Shown piece after piece: positions 54,448-64,000 of a stretch of 64,000 nt of DNA (position 1 is the first letter of the stretch; each line of letters begins with the position of its first letter). The notes under the pieces are model-generated. The model saw nothing but the letters and a program-made list of their open reading frames with translations. It was not told the origin of the DNA and did no database searches. The DNA comes from Echinostoma caproni (taxonomy: Eukaryota; Platyhelminthes; Trematoda; Plagiorchiida; Echinostomatidae), in assembly GCA_900618425.1 (NCBI GenBank), contig UZAN01040611.1:3939-67938 (forward strand). Reading direction: 5' to 3'. Both the position numbers and the translations under genes were made by a program.

Positions 54448-55047
54448 TTGTTTAACTGTTTGTCTCCCGTACCCAACCCTCTCCATTTGCCCCTTCTACT
54501 GACCTATAATAGTCCCTCAAACTACTTGCATATCGATCGCCAAAGTTTGTTGCCAAATAGCACTGTAAGTAGTGTATCACGAAATGAATTACAGAAACCA
54601 AAGCCTCATCAATCACTGAATTTGGGAGCATTCAACTCGAGGACTCTGATGCAGGTATGTCAACAAGCTTGTCTGGCGCGAACAATGGAATCCTTAGCGA
54701 TCGATATTTGCTGCGGGTCTTGGACTCGAAGTCAGGATCCTATTACTATAAACCGCTTAAGCTTGGCAGATTTGTCCTCGAGGTACGTGCTTCGCACATC
54801 AGGCGACGATGAAACCCGTTCCCTAGGTAAGCGCGGGATAGCTACTGTATTCAGTAACAGAGCTCAGTCGTCTCTTACCGATTGGATCTCCATCAACATT
54901 CGCATAGGTGCAGTGCGCCTCCAGGGTTCAATCAGCGTCCGGAAGGGAAGCAACGCCAAACGGTGTTTATTCACCGTATCGGCATATGTAGTTCGGGTAC
55001 TCAAAAGGACGCTTCGTATGCTGAACGCACAGGTCTCACGAGGCTGA
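54448..55047 (+). pseudogene. RTE endonuclease domain, broken
   Basis: This is the longest open frame of the RTE copy, 199 codons; the family-like part begins around residue 57 (LGAFNSRTLMQ). In the family the strand reading IDVCCVSETRIQD carries the catalytic Glu; here it reads IDICCGSWTRSQD, so that Glu is Trp. The frame then leaves the family sequence after RCLFTVSAY, and the DFN block is found in another frame at about 55060-55091. The domain cannot be active. The ATG at 54448 lies in what looks like 5' UTR and is probably not a real start. Confidence 0.8.
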
Positions 55048-55684
55048 CTCGAAGCTCTGACACAGTTGTATTTGCAAGGGACTTCAATTAGCAGATTGGA
55101 CAATTGAACGCACCAGAAGCCTGCCTAGGCGGTAGTTGTGGTTGTCCTGCCAACGAACAGATAACGGCGATCGACTTCTGCAGTTCTGCGCAGATCATCA
55201 TCTGTTCCTAGCTAGCACCAACATCCGACACAGCTCTCAACGGACAGCAACGTGAAACGCAATTTAATAGGCACGCTAACTCAAATCGATCACATAGCAC
55301 TAAGCTACCGTTGGCGTGGCTCAGTATAAAACTGCAGATCCCATTGAACCACCTACGTGCATTCGTTTCAATGCAGTTCACTCTCCCACAGACGGGCCGG
55401 CGACAAAACTAGCAAATTCGTGTGGCTAATCATCGACTATCTGTTCCAGCAGCTCGTGCGCGCTATGAATCAGAGCTAGTGCGTTAGCTAAGCGCGCCTC
55501 AACATGATGATGTAGATGAGCAGTGGGATCAGATTAGACAAGCAACGTATTCCGCAGGGAATGTTGCTTTGGGGCTAAGTCTCAAGCCAATGGTAGACAT
55601 TGGATATCTCAGGAGTGAGTAGCCCTGATGGAGACAAAACCGACAAATTCCGACCTGCCAGGATCAAAAGAGCTAACTGCCCGC

Positions 55685-56193
55685 ACTTCCAAGGCTCGAG
55701 AAGCATACACAGGACTAAAACACCTTTGATGTGGACCCGATGTTTCACTGAAGTTGAACGGTCGCATATATTGTGTCACCGTTTGTTCAGTTCTGATATA
55801 TGGTTGTGAAAGCTTGAATTTGCGAGTAGATGTCCACCGACTAGAAGTTTTCGATTATCGGTGTTTACCTAATCTAGCCCATGTTTTGATGGAACTAACG
55901 GGTTAGTAATCTAGAGATAAGCCGTTGTGTTTGGGAGTCCATCAGGGATAAACCTTCTAGCACACCAAAATCAAATTAGTAGACTTTGCAGGCTGGAACA
56001 CGTATTGCGTATGCCCAGCAGTCGTCTGCCGCAACGCGCGTTACTCGCTGTAGCCGCTCCGGGTTGGAGGGAACCACATGGAGGTCAACAGATAACGTTG
56101 AGACGAGATATTAAGAAATGTAGAGGGTTATTGGGTAGAGTAGGTGCCCCACGCCTTTCAGGTTGGGGTCAGAAAGACTCCATAACCGGCTGA
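55685..56193 (+). pseudogene. RTE reverse-transcriptase C-terminal remnant
   Basis: The frame reads AREAYTGLKHL, LKLNGRIYCVTVCSVLIYGCES, LRVDVHRLEVFDYRCLPNLA, then stops and shifts, then RLCRLEHVLRMPSSRLPQRALL, WREPHGGQQITLRRDIKK and GLLGRVGAPRLSGWGQKD. This is the conserved C-terminal tail of RTE/BovB-like polyproteins. It joins directly to endonuclease-linker sequence on its left, so the roughly 500-residue polymerase core expected in between is absent. Confidence 0.8.
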
Positions 56194-59100
56194 TTAGAGA
56201 CACTAAAAGATATGGCAGTGAACGGACAGCAGCGGCGTTCTTGTCATCATTTCTTATTACGCCAGAAGGCTTGGAACGGTATGTATGAATGGTTCGATTG
56301 TGTACTCTGTGTTGACCATAGAAGTTCACTTTCTTCCTCCGCCCTCAAAGTAGGTCCCATCCATGTCCACCTAACCTTGTATGCATTTCGGGTTTGGCAA
56401 CGATCAGTGAAGTTTGCCTCACTGTATTTTGCTATACGATGATGATGATGACAAAGTAGGAATGACTTACCATGTGCGTAAGAACAAGTGATTATACTAG
56501 CGCCAGAAATGTTCTCCCTTGAACAGTCCTATCACTAGATGTAACCAATACTCGCAGGGCTTGCACCCACAGATCCTCAATCAAGTGTGAACAGACGGAT
56601 CAAAGTAACACAGCATATATTTAAAGGCTTCTCTCAACAACTGCGTCCTTCAGTTCACTCAAAGAAGGCACTTTCACTGCTCTGCCCAAAATTTGTTCAC
56701 GATTGGGATATGAAGAATTTTGGAGTGCAACAAACTTGATTTGTGGTAGTTGTCGGTAATCTTACTTGCCCGTGTGTAAACCACCTCGCTATAAAACCGT
56801 TAAGGTGTTCACAGCACACATATATTTAGAGTAGTCGGCCCGATCAGTCTCTTACTCTCACAAAGGCAGGAGCATTCGATTAATGGTTCAAAATGTGTGG
56901 TCCCCTCTCAAGATATTTTCGAACGTTTACTGTACAGTCATGTTTTCAGTGATATTTAACACCTTATTTATGGTGCGATCAATTTATTTTAATGGATATG
57001 CAAGAATATATTCAAGTCTTCAGGATATCGTGAAACTTGAGTGATTTTTTCGCTGATCAACAAATTACCGCGTAATTCAACAATTCTTGCCAATTCAATT
57101 TAATAAATCTTCACATGTATCAATGAATCATATTGAAGCATGATTTATATTCCGTACTACTATTTCTAGTTTTAAATTGCTAATCAAAAAACTACTCTAA
57201 CTATTGTTGGAAAGTTAAAAGCGTTTTGTGAGAGGAAGGCGTGGAATAAGGATATGCATAACTGGTCTGTGTCTGGCAAGGCATTACACACATCCCAAAC
57301 AATTTCATCGATCACTGAGTCCTTCCAACAGCGCGGTTTCCATTTTTTTTCGGGAGGGTGTTAATCAAACAGTCGTAACAGTGTTAAGCATTGCTACCAT
57401 AATGAAGAACAACCATGTGGAAATGCGGCTAGGCACTATTCGCGTGAACAAAATAAAGTCACGTGCTCCAGCACGGAACTCAAATATGGTGGTTTCAACG
57501 TCAGAGGTCTACATGAACCCGGAGTTTGCTTCACTTATTGATGATGGCAAGCGACTCTCACTCCCTCTGGTGTTAACTAATTTTAATATTACATATGGGT
57601 TCCGGAAATTGCCGGATCAACACTTAATATTTGATTGAAATAAAACAAACCCTAAAACCAGGCAGCCCTATGCGACAATCGGTTTCGCATATCTGCCACT
57701 TTGTTACCTAACCTGATAATATCTTTGCAAGGGAGATCTCACTGACAAAATCCCAGCACACTGTCATATCTTTTGAAACTAAACTAGCAACGGTTTCCGA
57801 AATACTGTCTATAATGTCTTTGGGACATACTACTACTACTGTATTCAGTCTTCTAACCAGAAGTGGAAACTATGTTTGATTGTGCTTCCCAAACGGTGTG
57901 TTTCTCAAAGCATAAACAAATCGAGCACTACTGTCGAGAAATGCCAGTAGGTTGATGAAAATCTATCGAAATCACCACGGGTGTTTATTCGACTTATGCA
58001 ATGCGCAAAGTGATTCGTTTCAAATCAACTCTGATACCACCATTACAACGTTCGATATGGCCATATTTGAGCATGCTTTTCGGAATATGCAAACAACTAT
58101 CGATCCGTTGAATATTTCACAGTAAAACTGCTAAGCTCACTTAGGCGAACTTCCGAGAAAATTTCGCATAGAATTCGGTCGGAACTGTATTGGATATTTT
58201 TAGCTGACCAGAGATGGAGAGATGAGATATGGAGCTCTACCGTTACGTCTAGCTGTCCGTATATCACGGAAAAGCTGCGGGAGCACCATTTAGCTGTTTC
58301 AATTTTGGTTCAACTCGTCCACAGTACCAACCTATCCAACTTGTGACAACCCTGTGGTATCGACCACGTTATGGATACGATCGACTGAGTTATCATCACT
58401 AGAGGTGTGTGAGAAGAAAAAGGGGAACAGAAGTTCATCAGAGGATTAAAAATACCATTTGTGACACATTCTATTCGATAGAAATTGATACATTAGCTCA
58501 GTTGTCTAACGGTTGGATCATCAATGAATATGGAACTCAATAAGGGGGCTTGCTGACGCCCACTTAGTTCAAAACAGCTACTCACAGCATCATACACGTT
58601 CCTTCTTTTTCATCGAGCCTTGTGATCAAATCGCAAGCGTCTCGGCATCAGATCGCATGGCATTTACAATGGGGTTGGTGAAAACTTAACGGAGAACCCA
58701 AACAGGATACTTCGGAAATGCGACACGGAGTGATCAAACTCAGTTTCACGAGTCTCTCAAAACAGTGCATTTAGCACTTCTACCAGATAACCGTCTTATT
58801 CGCAAAACTCACTGCTCCTGATAAATTTTCTAAGGAATAACACAGAAAGCCGGGGAAACAACCCATCAAAACTGGTAGTTTCCCTCTACCTCTTACGTAA
58901 GCGTAAAAAAGAAGTTAAACAGATAATGTACGAGCAAATGACTCGCTATTACTTTGATAAATTCGGCACACGGAATAGCTCTTCATGTTAAAGTATTCAG
59001 GTAAACTGGAAGTTATTCAGCGAACATTTGACAATAGAATGAGCTGCAAGAATGAAAGCAGAACATATTGAATCCCACGAAAAGATCTTTGCACCATGAA

Positions 59101-61080
59101 GGATTCCGGTTTAATGGGTCAGTGTCAATCCTCCTGCCAAACGGTACAAAAAAACTCTCGCATACCACAATCAAACGGTTGACTGAACACCGCCACCTAG
59201 ACTAGATTAATTTTCACAATATCATTATCCATGTATTGCGCATCCGTCGTGTAGAAACAGTTCACGTTTCAATTCATGCCACAGAGGAAGCTTTATCAAT
59301 GAACGCAATTTGCATAAAACAAATTTACCAAAATGTAACTTTGCATTGCCTCTTTTGAATATTCTCAGCCAGAATATGGGGTTAAGTCACGTTTTAAAAG
59401 GAAATGATTTTTCCAGGCATCGTTTTAAAATACTCATTAGATATTGAGGTCCCCGAAATTGCTCCGTATGGTAAACGTAACTGAATTGCTTATTGTGCGA
59501 AATTCCATTCAATCTAATACACAGACTACATATCAGTAAAACCGGTTGTAGAATACTTTTGTTATCAGTCAAACGAGGCACTCGAGCGTTTTATAGGTCG
59601 AACTTAAAACAGTTCACCTGCAGGTACGTTTAGCAAGTACTCAGGTATTTCTCAACCTGAAAACGATATATAGGTTAGTGTTATGTCTGTCTATAATCAA
59701 CCCGTCTTTTATCTTTCTGTCTTATATCTGGTGCAGAAAAGATCAAACGTGAAATTCCAATGAATCCAACCCCCGTGAACTTTTCCAACATATCTGGATA
59801 CTTTCTCCCGACAGTTATGACTTCTGTCACACTAATCAATAGTTCAACGGTCTTCAAAGTAAGTGTTGATTGATTTTCCGGATTTCCGCATGTTCACAGG
59901 TTACTCTGTTTCCGTCTAGAATTACTGAAAACCACTTCGTTTTTGTGCTGTGTTTGATACAGCGCGAAGGGGGAAAATGACATTTAAAATATTCAACTTC
60001 CTGAAGATTTAAGTAACCAGGGCATGATTCGGCAAAAACGAAAGTAAAATGAGATGGATAACCTCACCCCCTCTCACTCTTCCAGTCCATGCACATTTTT
60101 ATTTATGATTCTTTGTAGCGATTAACTTGTATGGTTGTTTTTAGGTGTATGCAGCGGAAGCGAGGTACGACCTAATTAACGTCGTTGTCGTTACTTGTCA
60201 AAGTTCAGCAATAGGACAGTTCCGGTGGATTTGTTCGATAAATGGTGCCATCTAGGTATTTGCGTCCGTTTGTTTTAAACTGCACAGTGAAAAATTATTT
60301 CCATCAGATACAAGGCAATAGTTAACCCACTTAAACGAAACCATGGCTCAGGGAACCAAATTGCCGTCTGATGCCAGCACCGGTCATATACCTTCAGTCA
60401 GTAATTTGCAAATCTTCAGAGTTCGTACAATATGTGCTTTAACATCAAATGTAACAGCACATCTCTAACTCCTCTGATGATATGTGTAATAATCGCGTGT
60501 TCATTCCTGAGGAAGAAGCTCGATGGATCACTTCGAACCCAACTACCCGATAAAGTAGCGTTTGAAGTCAAATAGACCCCTTGAGAGTTGGCCCATGAAC
60601 AGCAAGGGCCGCAAATCGCAGTTCCGTTGGCACATACTCAATTGAGTTTGTACTCGGAGTCATTTTCTCAAAAAGGTTTTAGCTCGGTGTTTATTCATTC
60701 TAAACTAGTCCTTTTTCGGCATACATTTTCTCAATACGTTTTAATATCAAAATTTAACTGATCCTATCATATCTGCCTGTATCATCGCATTCATTGTTTG
60801 TCATCTTGATGCGTCCACGCATCTCGATCAGGTATATCAACCCAGAATACAATCTTGGAACTTCTCAATCGGAATGAAACCCTGTTGGCTTGAATATTGT
60901 TCGCTATTCATGCGGAAAAGACAGTAAGTAACAAACTTCAAGGAATCCGGTTCCGTATAATCGCTGCCCCTACGCAACCACCCAGATGCTATGTTTCTCT
61001 ACTGACAAGGTTGTCAATTGTTTTTCAGTTGTCAAGAACACTGGCTCCATCCTGAGTAGAATAAACTTGTCAGCCTATGG

Positions 61081-61098
61081 GTGTGTGTGTGTGTGTGC
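61081..61098 (+). repeat. GT dinucleotide microsatellite
   Basis: A short GT run ending in GCGT; no other feature around it. Confidence 0.85.
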
Positions 61099-63149
61099 GT
61101 AGTATTCGAACAACGAATATGCAACCCGTTAGTCATTTACGACCAAGCCAATTGGCATACAGTTACTATCTCCGTCCCAAAACAATTGGCCTCGTCGATT
61201 CGGGGTTTTGGATCGAAGTGAGGACACGTTCTCATGTATCGTCCGAGGGAAACAGGTTTTACAAGAAGGTGATGAGAGATAATCACATCTTTGGACCAAT
61301 ACCCGGAGTAAATGAATAAGATAACGTTAGCAATCTGTATGAGGCTGAGGGAAATCGAACGGAAAGAAAAATTGCCCTATTAAGAGGAATTGTAATGGTT
61401 TATTGATTATTAATGAGAAATCTTCACAAGCTGAACACACCTAGATAAATGCGTGTTTCTACTAACCTAGTGCAAAAACAGAAGCAATGTCATTATACCG
61501 CACTGCACTATCTCAAGGCCAATAAACTCTTGGCTTTGGTTTTGTGTTCTAAACGTGTTTGTGCTTCAACAGAGAGAACGGAGTGAGAGAGAATCAGAGC
61601 AGAAAGAGAAAGCCAAGGTGACGTAACTGATGCCAAACAGTCAGTGTGTTAAGCCACATGGAACTCATTGTGAGTGATAGATACTGAACGGTAAAGTACT
61701 CCTATCCTGCTTCACATTAGATGTTTCGGAATACGAAGTGCATTGAAGAAGCAGAACTTGTAGAACTCATTTTGCTTATCTGGTTTCCATCATTTCAATG
61801 TGCACTTGTGATGTTAATCTAGTTGTTCCAAACACGAAACATCACCTTGGTTCAGAAAGTAACTGCTAACAACACAAACCGCGCTGATTATTCATCAGAA
61901 TCATTTTCTAACTTACATGTATTCATAGTTCGAATTGTTGGTTTTGGCAGTATCCACTGCAATCCCTGAACACTCTATCGAACAGCGCTGACACTTTTTA
62001 TTTGATAGTAACTGAAAATCAAAAATTCCAAAACATTCTGAACAGAGTAAATCCACCATTTTCCCAGTTCATGTTCACTTACAGGTTTAAGTTAATCTGG
62101 TCACACATACATTCAGAAAACATTGAAATCGACTTTCCTTCTCACTGGAGCACATCAGAGGCGCTTTTTGACTCCTCCAACAGTTGAACGCCCGAAATTT
62201 TCACAAGAAAGACCATTCTTTTACAACTAAGTTAATCGTCTCACTTTGAAGCAAAATTTAAATTTGACCTCCTTTGAAGACGACTTCAGAACACCATTGA
62301 ATCACTGATTATTGTTAGCCGGAGTATGAGCTGGAAGTGGAGCAACTAATGTTTGGGAATGATTGATTAGTTGGCTCAGGGCTTGTACGCGGCTATGAAG
62401 TCTGAGGGATCTTCAGTAACAATAATATATCACTTATCTCATATCTCCGCTTATCGGGAACGCTTTACGTACGTTGAAGTGCTTTCTTCGTTACGAAATC
62501 CACCGTTTTCGCGAAACAGAATTTGATCCACCATTGGAAGGAAATTCTGCGGTTTACGCGGCTTCGTGAGAAAATAAAAAAGCAAATTACGCCTATCTCC
62601 CTAGTGTGGATCAGTTTCAACAGGTCCGAATACTCTAATAGACTGTTTTAAAGTACCACTTGCACGCCTAGTGCTTACTTGAACGTCTGCACATTCGATT
62701 ATCATTTTCTGACGGTGGGAGGGTGTATGGTCGTGTTAGTTTCCACTCATCCAGTGAAAGTCGATGAGATGTCGTTTACTGGATTCATTCAGTGATGACG
62801 GGAATTCATGTTGTACGGTACGCGTATGATGATATCCTTTTGTCATTTAAGATGCAGTGATAAAAATAAGCAAGTTGTTCTACACCATCTCATCACCAAG
62901 CACTGTACCCAATGACTGTTTTTTTGACTCAAAGAATATGAGTATGATAAGAATTAATCAGTAATTATAGGTAATATTCACGCTGACAAACTGACATGGT
63001 GCATCAATTTTATTTATACACACTTTCTATGCCAAGAATCACATCAATACTCCCAAAAACTGGATTCCATGTAGTTTTTAAATCGGCTTATGATAAAAAA
63101 GTTGAAATCTCCGATGATCCCAAACGACCCTTTAGCATGAACTTTAAAT

Positions 63150-63318
63150 TGATGGTGAGGGCGGTGGTGGCCCGATGCTAATGTCACCAAATTATCACCT
63201 CGGGGGATGTGTGTTCGAACCCCACCACCACCGCCTGACTTCCTCCATGGCAGCCCTTTGATTGGCCGCTTACCCCTTCCTGAAAATTGTATCATTGTGT
63301 ATTCAATAAAAAGGAAGT
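63150..63318 (+). mobile_element. tRNA-derived SINE, family S1, copy A
   Basis: A tRNA-like head (TGGTGGCCCGATGCTAATG as A box, GTGTTCGAACCCCACC as B box) is followed by a body GCAGCCCTTTGATTGGCCG. The tail begins CTTCCTGAAAATTGTATC and ends TTCAATAAAAAGGAAGT. Body and tail are shared with copies at 53.6 kb (minus) and 26.0 kb (plus). The tail begins CTTCCT and ends AGGAAG, so it can fold back on itself around the AATAAA hexamer. Confidence 0.85.
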
Positions 63319-63904
63319 CAAATTAAAAAGAAATTAGAAAGAAAGATGTACAGTATAAATTATTTTTCTAACTTTGACAGAAATGAAAAGACCAAGGACT
63401 GCTAAGGTCGATATTGATACATTAGTCACATACTGTCTTTCCGCTACTACACATCACTTGTTTGAAAACATCACGATAACAAGGGAAGAGGGAAAAAAGG
63501 ACATAACTAATTCCAGATTCTAAATGATCAGATCCGGGTCAAATCCATTTAGGAAAATGGTAATGATAGCCTCAATTCATATTGTTGACAGTCAAACACA
63601 TTCAGTTCTGAGCCGGTCACGTATGTAGTAATGCCTCTTCCGAATTCGCAATGTACTTCGCTGGCTGGTACCATCATAGACCTTGGTCAACAACGCACAA
63701 CCTCTTGAAAGTATCAATTCCACCTCTAGTAGCAAAATTCGACGGTGTGGAACATAAGAAACTCAGTCGATATTCAAAGCGAATAGCCAACGTTTTTCAT
63801 CTTAGTATCCATTTAAACTTCTAGTAAGTTGTTTGTTCAGAACGCACACTCTTGTTTAATTTTGCCCAGAGCGAAAAGTTGGGCTCTATTTGTTCATTTA
63901 TCAG

Positions 63905-63985
63905 TAGCCTCAGAGCGGATTTGAACCTATCAGCGACAACATTGTACAGCATGCGTTCTACAAACTGGGCTCTGACATCCGTATA
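63905..63985 (-). mobile_element. tRNA-like unit, family S4, second copy
   Basis: The minus strand reads AGAGCCCAGTTTGTAGAACG (A-box-like), GATAGGTTCAAATCCGC (B box) and CTGAGGCTACTGAT. The ending TGAGGCTRCTGAT is shared with the unit at 16.8 kb, which supports common origin. No T run follows directly, and the stems are poorer. Confidence 0.45.
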
Positions 63986-64000
63986 TCATCAAAATCATTC

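Larger units (their letters stand above)
53985..56455 (+). mobile_element. RTE-type non-LTR retrotransposon, internally deleted and decayed
   Basis: A 5' non-coding segment (about 53985-54590) leads into an endonuclease-like frame (54448-55047) with LNLGAFNSRTLMQ, ACLARTMESLAIDICC, DLSSRYVLRTSGDDETRS and LGKRGIATVFSNRAQ. After a frameshift come DTVVFARDFN and QIGQLNAPEACLGG, then DNGDRLLQFCADHHLFLAS and QIDHIALSYRWRGSV. At about 55680 the sequence jumps from the endonuclease/RT linker to the C-terminal block: REAYTGLKHL, GRIYCVTVCSVLIYGCES, LRVDVHRLEVFDYRC, then LEHVLRMPSSRLPQRALL and RLSGWGQKDS (to 56193). The central reverse-transcriptase core is missing. A short 3' UTR ends in GATGATGATGA at 56438-56451, as is usual for RTE elements. 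It lies opposite to the PAK gene. Confidence 0.85.
45240..64000. other. Sequence 5' of the first recognised PAK exon; intronic or intergenic
   Basis: This region lies upstream of the exon at 45239, which begins with a splice acceptor, so at least the adjoining part is intron. I looked on the minus strand for a CRIB-type exon (ISxPxNFxHxxHxGF) and for the SHEQ-type segment that precedes FRNAL, and found neither. The region holds the foldback at 48499-49010, an RTE element at about 53985-56455, SINE copies and a tRNA-like unit near the right edge. Otherwise no gene is recognised. Confidence 0.6.

Noticed and set aside
57228..57638. Plus-strand open frame of 136 codons
   Set aside because: It begins with GTG, has no family resemblance, and no splice or promoter context supports it.
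58490..58530. TTAGCTCAGTTGTCTAACGG, like a tRNA A box
   Set aside because: No B box at proper spacing, so not called as a tRNA or SINE.
60515..60560. CTTCGAACCC on the plus strand, like an inverted tRNA B box
   Set aside because: No matching A box was found at the right distance on the minus strand.

Overview
This window looks like draft-assembly DNA from an animal with long introns, most probably a digenean flatworm. Base composition is moderately AT-rich. Coding sequence is very sparse: short exons are separated by introns of 4 to 31 kb. The rest holds decayed non-LTR retrotransposons, tRNA-derived SINEs, foldback repeats, microsatellites, single Ns and one 588-base gap (32518-33105). The flatworm assignment is inference, drawn from my recollection of trematode RTE- and CR1-like elements; the sequence alone proves only a metazoan-type spliced gene.

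The one host gene I can support is a group II p21-activated kinase (PAK4/5/6/mbt type) on the minus strand. Four consecutive exons were reconstructed at 45051-45239, 14039-14172, 9809-9968 and 2190-2417. They join in frame into 237 codons that cover the kinase domain from just before the glycine-rich loop to about the alpha-F/alpha-G region. The linking introns are 30,878, 4,070 and 7,391 bases long. The first has a GC donor (GC-AG intron) and the other two are GT-AG. The last kinase exon lies left of base 1. The CRIB/N-terminal exons were not found and are probably right of base 64000, or hidden in 45240-64000.

Region by region: 1-2189 is the start of the next intron. 2418-9808 is an intron with an 80-bp hairpin repeat (4945-5024) and a LINE tail (6142-6700). 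9969-14038 is plain intron. 14173-45050 is the giant GC-AG intron. It carries tRNA-like SINEs (16.8, 21.4, 26.0, 26.4 and 31.3-31.6 kb), two CR1/Jockey-like LINE remnants on the minus strand (23.7-25.1 and 36.1-38.5 kb), a LINE 3' end on the plus strand (42.0 kb), a perfect 18-bp hairpin (28.96 kb) and the gap. 45240-64000 holds a 512-bp foldback element (48499-49010), an internally deleted RTE-type retrotransposon (about 53985-56455), SINE copies at 53.6 and 63.2 kb, and another tRNA-like unit at 63.9 kb.

No operon, CRISPR array, prokaryotic defence locus or other obviously new multi-gene system is visible. The most unusual items are the GC donor placed directly after the alpha-C glutamate codon, the foldback whose left arm carries a 21-bp unit three times and its right arm once, and a SINE family whose tail can fold around its own AATAAA signal.
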